A stretch of DNA of 22,188 nt. Source: Actinomycetes bacterium. GTDB lineage: Bacteria; Actinomycetota; Acidimicrobiia; Acidimicrobiales; CADCSY01. How positions within the stretch are numbered: the stretch's first letter is position 1; every line of letters starts with the position of its first letter. Of the stretch, positions 16,637 through 22,188 are shown piece by piece. The DNA lies in NCBI GenBank assembly GCA_025464025.1, contig JAODBP010000176.1:1-22188 (forward strand). Reading direction: 5' to 3'. The translations under genes were made by a program, and so were the position numbers. The notes beneath the pieces were generated by a model, which worked only from the letters and a program-made list of their open reading frames with translations, was not told the origin of the DNA and did not search any database.

Positions 16637-17737
16637 TCAGTCGAGGACGTCGGCGGCGATGAGCTCCTCGAGGTAGCGATCGTCCCACCACGAGAGCTGG
16701 AGCTGCTTGGCCCGACGGAAGTAGAGCTGGATGTCGTACTCGAGCGTGAAGCCCACGCCGCCGAACACCTGCTGGCCGACCGCGGTGATGTCGCGGAACG
16801 TCTTGCCGGCGAACAGCTTCGACATCGGGGCCAGCCGCTTCACGTCACGGGACTCGCTGCGGGCCCACGCCGCCTCGTAGGCCAGCACCTCGGCCCCGTC
16901 GACGGCGCTGATGCCGTCGGCCAGGTAGTGGGCGATGGCCTGGAAGGCACCGAGCGGCTTGTCGAACTGCTTGCGGTCCTTGGCGTACTGGGTGGTGATC
17001 TCGTGGGCGTAGCGAGCGCCGCCGGCGGCCCAGGCCCCGAGGAGGATGATCCCGTCGTACATGAGGTCGTCCCAGACGGCCCACCCGCCGCCGGCCGTGC
17101 CGACCAGCTCGCCGGCCGCACCGTCGAGGGTGACCTCGTACTGGGTGTCGGAGGCGATGGTGAAGGCCTGCTCGAGCGTGGCGTCCTCGGTCTTCACCAG
17201 GAACAGGGCCACGCCCTCGTCGGTGCGGGCCAGGACGAGGAGGGCCTCGGCCACCTTGGCGAACGGGACGTGGCGCTTGCGGCCCGAGAGCTTCCAGCCG
17301 TTGCCGTCCTTGGTCGCGGCGAGGGCGATGCCCTTCTCGCCGAAGCCGCGGCCGGGCTCGAGCCAGGCCGGGGTGACGATCGCCTCGCCGCTGGCGATGC
17401 GAGGCAGCCAGGCCTGCTTCTGCTCCTCGGAGCCGGCCGCGAGGATGGCGCCACCGCTCATGACCACGCTCGGGAAGTGGGGCGACGGGGAGAGCGTCCG
17501 ACCCAGCTCCATGTAGACCACGGCCGCGTCGAGCATGGTCATGCCCGAGCCGCCGTACTCCTCGGGCAGGTGCATGCCGAGGATGCCCGACTCGGCGAGG
17601 GCGGCCCAGAACTTGTCGGGGTAGCCGACGGGGTCGTCCTCCATGGCCCGCACGACGTCGAGGCCGGCGTGGCGCGCGCAGAGGCCACGGACGGTGTCAC
17701 GGAGGAGCTGCTGCTCCTCGGAGAGGTCGAGATCCAT
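16637..17737 (-). CDS. Acyl-CoA dehydrogenase, short partner subunit of a heteromeric ACAD
   Basis: A 366-residue acyl-CoA dehydrogenase, last gene of the operon. It has the ACAD N-terminal helices (LSEEQQLLRDTVRGL), HLPEEYGGSGMTMLDAAVVYMELGR, and the C-terminal domain with YAKDRKQFDKPLGAFQAIAHYLAD and QVFGGVGFTLEYDIQLYFRRAKQLQ. The usual FAD-binding TEPxxGSD segment is replaced by TPAWLEPGRGFGEKG, and the MCAD-type catalytic Glu region near the C-terminus reads LSWWDDRYLEE rather than YEGTSEIQ. This is the pattern of the non-catalytic or half-site partner in mycobacterial alpha2beta2 ACADs such as the ChsE pairs. ATG 17737 has GGAGG 7 nt upstream and lies 14 nt after the MaoC gene stop. It is expected to pair with the subunit encoded at 19882-21087. 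Confidence 0.9.
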   Translation of the reverse strand: MDLDLSEEQQLLRDTVRGLCARHAGLDVVRAMEDDPVGYPDKFWAALAESGILGMHLPEEYGGSGMTMLDAAVVYMELGRTLSPSPHFPSVVMSGGAILAAGSEEQKQAWLPRIASGEAIVTPAWLEPGRGFGEKGIALAATKDGNGWKLSGRKRHVPFAKVAEALLVLARTDEGVALFLVKTEDATLEQAFTIASDTQYEVTLDGAAGELVGTAGGGWAVWDDLMYDGIILLGAWAAGGARYAHEITTQYAKDRKQFDKPLGAFQAIAHYLADGISAVDGAEVLAYEAAWARSESRDVKRLAPMSKLFAGKTFRDITAVGQQVFGGVGFTLEYDIQLYFRRAKQLQLSWWDDRYLEELIAADVLD

Positions 17738-17751
17738 GTCGGTGCCTCCAG

Positions 17752-18222
17752 CTAGGGCTGCCAGCGCGCCGCGCGCCGGGCCCAGGGGTTGTCGTCGGGG
17801 GTGGTCGGGACGGCGATGCGGACGGCGCACGTGGTGCACACCTGCTCGCCGACGGTGAGGGCGACGTCGACGCCGACCCAGCCGCAGCCGGTGTCGTCGG
17901 TCGCGACGTCGGTGACGGTCCCCCGCAGCACCATCGTGCTGTCGGGGAAGACGCTCGCCTTCATCCGGAACTGCATGCGACCGACGCGACCGGTGGGCCC
18001 GGTCCAGTCGGTCAGGAACCGCTCGAACCACTGGGCCTGGTTGGGCGTGTTCAGGAAGATGTCCTGCACGCCGTTGCGCTCGGTGGCGAACTTGTAGTCG
18101 TGGTGCATCGGCCGCCAGTCGCGCATGGCGAGGGCGCCGAGCACGACGGTGGTGGCGGTGACGTCGTACGACAGCTCGGGGAGCTCGTCGCCGACCTTGA
18201 CCTGGTCGAGGGTGAGCGTCAT
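17752..18222 (-). CDS. MaoC-like enoyl-CoA hydratase subunit (catalytic motif present)
   Basis: A 156-residue hot-dog fold protein. VKVGDELPEL opens the domain and LGALAMRDWRPMHHDYKFA holds the hydratase-2 motif D-x4-H (Asp35, His40), the catalytic dyad of MaoC/R-hydratases. FLNTPNQAQWFERFLTDWTG and RMQFRMKASVFPDSTMVLRGTVT follow, then a Cys-containing strand GEQVCTTCAVRIAVP. It would add water to an enoyl-CoA. Its ATG overlaps the stop of the preceding gene as ATGA (18219-18222), so the two are translationally coupled, as expected for two subunits made in equal amounts. Resembles the ChsH1/ChsH2-type two-component hydratases of sterol side-chain degradation; the exact substrate is inferred. 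Confidence 0.87.
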   Translation of the reverse strand: MTLTLDQVKVGDELPELSYDVTATTVVLGALAMRDWRPMHHDYKFATERNGVQDIFLNTPNQAQWFERFLTDWTGPTGRVGRMQFRMKASVFPDSTMVLRGTVTDVATDDTGCGWVGVDVALTVGEQVCTTCAVRIAVPTTPDDNPWARRAARWQP

Positions 18223-18722
18223 CGGTTGTACCCGAACCCGGTGATGGACTCGCGGGCCACCAGCTCGCCGTCCTGGTTGCGGTACTCGGCGTCGATGTCC
18301 CAGAAGTGGCCGGTGCCGATCTTCAACGTCTTCTCCTCGCTGACGTTGGTCAGCACCTGCACCGTGGTGATCACGTCGCCGACGCGGACCGGGTCGTAGA
18401 AGACCAGCGTGTTCTGGCTCATGATCGCCTCGGGGGTGCCCAGCAGCTCCTTCAGGTCGAAGTGGACCTGGAACGGCAGCTTCTGCGTGACCTGGCCGGG
18501 CGCCCAGTGGTGGGGCCGCTGCCACGCCGAGATCATCGTGGGCGGGGCGATCGGGCCACCGGTGATCTCGGTCGCGACCTCGTCGTCCCAGTACAGCGGG
18601 TTGCCGTTCTCGACCGAGGCGGCGACGGTCCAGATGTAGCCCCGCTCGACCGGGAACTCCCCCACCTCCTCGTACTGCGGCACGCCGATCAGGTCGGTGA
18701 CCGCCTTCGGGATCTCGTTCAT
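18219..18722 (-). CDS. MaoC N-terminal-type hot-dog protein (likely non-catalytic hydratase partner)
   Basis: A 167-residue protein of the MaoC_dehydrat_N group: PVERGYIWTVAASVENGNPLYWDDEVA, GGPIAPPTMISAWQRPHHW, FDLKELLGTPEAIMSQNTLVFYDPVRVGD in separate segments, and KTLKIGTGHFWDIDAEYRNQDGELVARE. At the place of the D-x4-H dyad it has N39...Y44, so it probably lacks catalysis itself and instead shapes the substrate pocket of the next-encoded MaoC protein. Its ATG 18722 overlaps the TGA of the racemase gene and its stop overlaps the following start, so it sits in a chain of coupled genes. Confidence 0.87.
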   Translation of the reverse strand: MNEIPKAVTDLIGVPQYEEVGEFPVERGYIWTVAASVENGNPLYWDDEVATEITGGPIAPPTMISAWQRPHHWAPGQVTQKLPFQVHFDLKELLGTPEAIMSQNTLVFYDPVRVGDVITTVQVLTNVSEEKTLKIGTGHFWDIDAEYRNQDGELVARESITGFGYNR

Positions 18723-19882
18723 GAGACGGCGCCTGCCTCTCGCAGCTTGGTGATCTCGTCGGGGCTGAAGCCGGCCAAGGTCAGCAGCTCGTCGGTGTCG
18801 GTCTCGGCGCCGTCGCGGAGGACGTAGCGCTCCTCCTTGACCTGGCCGGCGAGCGTCGGCGCCACCTGGCGGAACGTGCCCTTGGTGGGGTGCACGGCCT
18901 CCACGAACGCGTGGCGGGCGTTGAGCTGGGGGTCGTCGACGACCTCGGCGATGGTGAGGACCGGGGCCACGCACGTGTCGGCCGGGGCCAGCAGCTCGGT
19001 CCACTCGTCGCGCGTCTTGGTGCGGAACGCGTCGGCGACCTCGGCCCGGATCTGGTCCTGGAGCTCGTCGTTCGTCTGCTCCTTGGCCCACTGCGGCAGG
19101 CCGAGCAGGTTGCAGAGGTTGGCCCAGAACTTCGCCTCGATGGCGGCCACCGTGAGCCAGCCGCCGTCGGACGCCTGGTAGCTGTCGTAGCAGGCGTAGC
19201 GGCCGGTGGTCATGGTGTGGCGGTGGCCGGGCGTGACGCCGGTGGCCAGGTGGTCCTCGAGGTGGAGCGACATGAGCTGGAGCGCCCCGTCGGCCACCGA
19301 CACGTCGAGGTAGGCGCCCTCGCCGGTGCGCTGCTTCTGCACCAGGGCGGCGTTGATCGACATGACCGCGTGCATCCCGCCGGCCGCGCTGTCGGCGACC
19401 GTCGTGCCCGGCACCGGGGGCTTGCCGCCCTCGGCCTTCTCGGCCACGTCGAGGAAGCCGCTGATCGCGAGGTAGTTGAGGTCGTGGCCGGCCCACTGGC
19501 TGTACGGCCCGTCCTGGCCGAAGCCCGAGGTCGAGCAGTAGACGATGCCGGGGTTGCGGGCCTTGACGTCGTCGTAGCCCACGCCGAGGCGGGCCATGAC
19601 GCCGGGGCGGAACGACTCGATGAGCACGTCGGCGCCCTCGGCCAGGCGGAGGAACGCCTCGCGGCCGTCGGCCGACTTCAGGTCGAACAGGGCGCGCCTC
19701 ATCCCCCGGTGGCCGGAGTAGGCGAAGAACACCGGGATGATCTGCACGTTGCCCGCGCTCGGCACCGCGCCCACCTTCACCACGGTGGCGCCGTAGTCGG
19801 CCAGCCAGCGAGAGGCGCGGGCGGCCGGGCCGACCGACGCGAGGTCGAGGACGGTGACCCCGTCCAGGAAGCCCTTGGTCAC
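18719..19882 (-). CDS. CaiB/BaiF family protein, probable alpha-methylacyl-CoA racemase
   Basis: A 387-residue class III CoA-transferase-fold protein. LDLASVGPAARASRWLADYGATVVKV is the family N-terminus; ADVLIESFRPGVMARLGVGYDDV and YCSTSGFGQDGPYSQWAGHDLNY follow. His133 in GHDLNY and Asp164 in VADSAAGG correspond to the catalytic His/Asp pair of 2-methylacyl-CoA racemase (mycobacterial MCR His126/Asp156), which favours racemase over CoA transferase. It would convert (2R)- to (2S)-methyl acyl-CoA so that the dehydrogenase can act. GTG 19882 overlaps the TAG of the upstream ACAD gene by one base (TAGTG). A CoA transferase role is the main alternative. Confidence 0.88.
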   Translation of the reverse strand: MTKGFLDGVTVLDLASVGPAARASRWLADYGATVVKVGAVPSAGNVQIIPVFFAYSGHRGMRRALFDLKSADGREAFLRLAEGADVLIESFRPGVMARLGVGYDDVKARNPGIVYCSTSGFGQDGPYSQWAGHDLNYLAISGFLDVAEKAEGGKPPVPGTTVADSAAGGMHAVMSINAALVQKQRTGEGAYLDVSVADGALQLMSLHLEDHLATGVTPGHRHTMTTGRYACYDSYQASDGGWLTVAAIEAKFWANLCNLLGLPQWAKEQTNDELQDQIRAEVADAFRTKTRDEWTELLAPADTCVAPVLTIAEVVDDPQLNARHAFVEAVHPTKGTFRQVAPTLAGQVKEERYVLRDGAETDTDELLTLAGFSPDEITKLREAGAVS

Positions 19883-21087
19883 TAGAAGTTCTTGGGGAGA
19901 CCGAGGGCGCGGCGGGCGATGATGTTCTTCTGCACCTCGGAGGCGCCGCCGCCGATGGTGTCGATCACCGTGTAGCGGTAGGTCGACTCGGAGCGGCCCT
20001 CCATCGGGGCGTCCTCGGTGCCGACGCGAAGCTGGGTGCCGGGCGAGCCGATGTCCATGGCCGCGTTGGCCAGCCGCTTCGAGAACTCGGTGGCGAACAG
20101 CTTGTACTCCGACGACTCGGTCGTGGGCGGCGGGCCGCCGGTGGACTCGGCCTTCATCGACGCGGCGACGACCTTGAGGCCGAGCACGCGCGAGACCTCG
20201 GCCTCGGTGACGAGGTGGGCCAGCCGCTGGCGCACGACCGGGTCGTCCTTGAGCGGCTCGTCGTCGACGGTGGCGTCGCGCACGTAGCCGACGAGCAGGT
20301 CGAGGCGCTGCTTCATCGGGCTGAACGTGAACATCGTGAAGCGCTCGAGGTCGAGCGCCTGGGAGATGTACTGGAAGCCCTTGTTCACGTCGCCCACGAC
20401 GTAGTCGTCGTGCACGAACACGTTGTCGAGGAACACCTCGTTGGTGCGCTCGAGGCCCATGGGCGCGCCGCCCATGGTGTCGATCTTGTTGACCGTGATG
20501 CCGGGGTCGTCCATGGGCACCAGGAAGAGCGTGATTCCCTGGTGCTTGTTGGCCGGGTCGGTGCGGGCGCCGACCCAGTACCAGTCGGCGAAGTGGGCCG
20601 AGGTGGTCCAGACCTTCTGGCCGTTGAGGCGCCAGCCGTCGCCGTCCTTGGTGGCCTTGAGCTTCATCGACGCGGCGTCGGAGCCGGCGTCGGGCTCGGA
20701 GTAGCCGACGGCGAACTCCACGTCGTTCTCGAGGATCTTCGGCAGGAACTCCTGCTTCATCTTCTCGGTGCCCACCGAGAGGATCGTCTTGCCGATGATG
20801 CCGACGCCCTTGCCGATCTGGGGGCCGCCCCGCCCGGCCAGGGCCTCGTTGAGGATGTACTCGTAGACGCCCTCGCCCTCCTGGCCGCCCCACTCCTTGG
20901 GCCAGGTGATGCCGAGCCAGCCCTTGTGCCCGATCTTCTTCATCAGGGCCCGGCGCTTCGGCGTATCGACGATCTGCGCCATGTTCTCCCTGGTCAGGTC
21001 GAAGATGTCGGGATCGTCGTTCTCGTCGAGGAACTTCTCGACCTCATCGGCGAAGGCGACCAGCTCGGGGGAGAAGTCGAAATCCAT
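19882..21087 (-). CDS. Acyl-CoA dehydrogenase, first gene of the operon (FadE-like)
   Basis: A 401-residue flavoprotein with the full ACAD layout: FSPELVAFADEVEKFLDEN, GWLGITWPKEWGGQEGEG, then the FAD/substrate segment VGYSEPDAGSDAASMKLKA and WRLNGQKVWTTSAHFADWY. The C-terminal helical domain carries LDLERFTMFTFSPMKQRL, where the Glu is in the position used as catalytic base by isovaleryl-CoA-type ACADs, and IGGGASEVQKNIIARRALGLP at the flavin end, where the MCAD-type Glu is absent. It closely resembles the mycobacterial FadE subunits that work in alpha2beta2 pairs on steroid or branched acyl-CoA. ATG 21087 is preceded by TAAGGT and 6 nt and by no Shine-Dalgarno, so it is probably leaderless. 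The two ACAD genes flank the racemase and hydratase genes. Confidence 0.93.
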   Translation of the reverse strand: MDFDFSPELVAFADEVEKFLDENDDPDIFDLTRENMAQIVDTPKRRALMKKIGHKGWLGITWPKEWGGQEGEGVYEYILNEALAGRGGPQIGKGVGIIGKTILSVGTEKMKQEFLPKILENDVEFAVGYSEPDAGSDAASMKLKATKDGDGWRLNGQKVWTTSAHFADWYWVGARTDPANKHQGITLFLVPMDDPGITVNKIDTMGGAPMGLERTNEVFLDNVFVHDDYVVGDVNKGFQYISQALDLERFTMFTFSPMKQRLDLLVGYVRDATVDDEPLKDDPVVRQRLAHLVTEAEVSRVLGLKVVAASMKAESTGGPPPTTESSEYKLFATEFSKRLANAAMDIGSPGTQLRVGTEDAPMEGRSESTYRYTVIDTIGGGASEVQKNIIARRALGLPKNF

Positions 21088-21093
21088 GGCCGG

Positions 21094-21099
21094 ACCTTA
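21094..21099 (-). promoter_or_regulatory. Putative -10 box TAAGGT of the acyl-CoA operon
   Basis: On the minus strand TAAGGT ends 6 nt before ATG 21087, consistent with transcription starting at the start codon. A perfect palindrome lies 3 bp upstream of it. Confidence 0.5.
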
Positions 21100-21102
21100 G
21101 TC

Positions 21103-21117
21103 CTGACGCCGCGTCAG
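21103..21117. promoter_or_regulatory. Perfect 15-bp palindrome, candidate operator
   Basis: CTGACGC-C-GCGTCAG has 7-bp arms around a single base. It occupies the region between the expected -35 and the TAAGGT box, where a bound repressor would block transcription of the acyl-CoA operon. TetR-family regulators of fatty-acid and sterol genes in actinobacteria bind palindromes of this size; the cognate regulator is not identified and the neighbouring WYL gene is only one candidate. Confidence 0.55.
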
Positions 21118-21136
21118 CTTCCTACCGGAGGGCTCG

Positions 21137-21173
21137 TGAGCAATCGACCACCGCCACGGTGGTGGATCGCTCA
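21137..21173. repeat. 37-nt inverted repeat between the WYL gene and the acyl-CoA operon
   Basis: Arms TGAGCAATCGACCACCG (21137-21153) and CGGTGGTGGATCGCTCA (21157-21173) pair over 15 of 17 positions around a CCA loop. No U-tract follows on either strand. It lies 42 nt beyond the WYL stop and could be a U-less terminator for that gene or an upstream regulatory site for the operon. Confidence 0.65.
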
Positions 21174-21214
21174 GAAACCGGTCGATCGGGCCAACCGGAG
21201 CGCGTTCCGCTCGA

Positions 21215-22159
21215 CTAGGCGTACTGCTCGAGGAGCTCGGCGCCGATGCGGGCCAGCTCGGTGCGGACCTCGGGTGGGTCGGTGATCTCGACGTCTGCGC
21301 CGAGGCCGGCGACCATGCCGGCGAGCTGGTGGGGGTGCCAGCCGCCGACCTCGACCGCGATGCGGCCGTCCTCCCGGGCCGGACCGATGCGGAGCCGGGG
21401 GCCGAACTGCCAGCGCAGGATCTGCATCATCTCGGGCACCACCGTGCCCCGGGCCCACATCGGCGCCGAGCCCTCGACGTTCTCGGTGACGTCCTGCCAG
21501 GCCTGGTTGAGGTCGAAGCCCTCGGGCCGCACGACCGGCTCGCCGGTGCGGACGGCCGACGTCACCCGGTCGACCCGGAACGTGCGCTGGCCCGCCGCCG
21601 TGTCGGCGATGAGGTACCAGGTGTGGCCCTTGGCCGCGAGCCCGAGGGGGTGCACGACGCGCGTCGTCTCGGCCCGGTCGCGGGCCACGTACCCAAGCTC
21701 GACCTGCTCACCGTCGATCACCGCCTGCTGGAGGTAGTCGAGCAGCGGCGGCGGCGGACGCTCGGGCCGGCGGTCACCCCACGAGGTGGGGTCGACGACG
21801 ATCGCCTGCGACGCCGCCTCGGCGCTCTCCCGGAACGTCTCGGGCAGGGCCCGCACCAGCTTGCGCAGCGCCGCCTTCACCTCGGGCGTGGCCTGCGACG
21901 CCGGCCCGGCCACGAGGAACAGGGCGCGGGCCTCGGCCGCGTTGAGGCCGCTCAGGTCGGTCTTGGCCCCGCCCAGCAACCGCCAGCCGCCGTTGCGCCC
22001 GGGCTGGGAGTAGATCGGCACGCCGGCCATCCCGAGCGCCTCGAGGTCGCGCCGGGCCGTGCGCTCCGAGATCTCCAGCTCCTCGGCCACCTGTCCAGCG
22101 GTGACCTGGCCCTTGGTCTGGAGGAGCATGAGGAGGGCGACGAGGCGATCGGCTCGCAT
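21215..22159 (-). CDS. HTH/WYL-domain transcriptional regulator (YafY/PafC-like)
   Basis: A 314-residue DNA-binding regulator. The N-terminal winged helix (3-60) reads RLVALLMLLQTKGQVTAGQVAEEL, ISERTARRDLEALGMAGVPIYSQ and the wing GRNGGWRL. A middle helical part follows, then the WYL domain (about 140-210) with LGYVARDRAETTRVVHPLGL and the signature HTWYLIADT. The C-terminal WCX domain (about 240-312) contains WQFGPRLRIGP and LGADVEITDPPEVRTEL. WYL domains are thought to bind single-stranded nucleic acid or other ligands; single-protein members act as repressors or activators of varied genes. ATG 22159 begins exactly at the HTH and no Shine-Dalgarno is evident in the 29 bases left upstream. 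It lies 127 nt before the operon start, so it may regulate it, but this is not shown. Confidence 0.93.
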   Translation of the reverse strand: MRADRLVALLMLLQTKGQVTAGQVAEELEISERTARRDLEALGMAGVPIYSQPGRNGGWRLLGGAKTDLSGLNAAEARALFLVAGPASQATPEVKAALRKLVRALPETFRESAEAASQAIVVDPTSWGDRRPERPPPPLLDYLQQAVIDGEQVELGYVARDRAETTRVVHPLGLAAKGHTWYLIADTAAGQRTFRVDRVTSAVRTGEPVVRPEGFDLNQAWQDVTENVEGSAPMWARGTVVPEMMQILRWQFGPRLRIGPAREDGRIAVEVGGWHPHQLAGMVAGLGADVEITDPPEVRTELARIGAELLEQYA

Positions 22160-22188
22160 GTCCGCAGCTTCGCATCCAAACAGGACAG

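Overview
The window is very GC-rich with an almost uniformly G/C third codon position, uses many GTG starts, and carries actinobacterial signature families: a resuscitation-promoting-factor (Rpf) type muralytic protein, an F420-type luciferase-like oxidoreductase, the CeoB/CeoC potassium regulators, a SigE-like ECF sigma factor, and a mycobacterial-style heteromeric acyl-CoA dehydrogenase/MaoC operon. The 42-residue 'GYW..ASDGGVF..GDA' repeat protein and several Thr-rich secreted proteins suggest class Acidimicrobiia (inference, no rRNA marker present). It reads as ordinary chromosome: no IS element, phage, CRISPR array, tRNA or rRNA was seen.

Layout. 1-95: tail of an upstream gene. 133-2405: ECF sigma factor translationally coupled to a one-pass membrane protein with Asp-box-like repeats outside the membrane. 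2418-2594 (minus): small basic protein. 2681-3292: Thr-rich surface protein. 3357-5584: KimA-like APC transporter plus OB-fold protein. 5598-6939 (minus): the RCK/TrkA pair CeoB and CeoC, convergent with the transporter. 7071-8825 (minus): arginyl-tRNA synthetase. 8870-11263 (plus): TIGR01777-type SDR, Rpf-like protein and LLM oxidoreductase. 11260-11807 (minus): two small proteins. 11885-14236 (plus): a PAS-PAS-GAF-PP2C-HATPase regulator. 14217-16600 (minus): an SDR and a secreted repeat protein. 16637-21087 (minus): a tight five-gene acyl-CoA operon. 21215-22159 (minus): a WYL regulator.

How the genes work together. The transporter, OB-fold protein and CeoB/CeoC form a potassium-homeostasis neighbourhood also known from mycobacteria. 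The acyl-CoA operon (ACAD, 2-methylacyl-CoA racemase-like protein, two MaoC-type proteins, second ACAD) looks like one beta-oxidation round on a methyl-branched or sterol-side-chain CoA ester. The downstream SDR at 14217-14984 could supply the 3-hydroxyacyl-CoA dehydrogenase step. A 15-bp perfect palindrome lies just upstream of the operon's putative -10 box, and a long inverted repeat separates it from the WYL regulator.

Several genes have a TANNNT hexamer ending only 6-8 nt before the start codon with no usable Shine-Dalgarno sequence, which suggests leaderless transcription.
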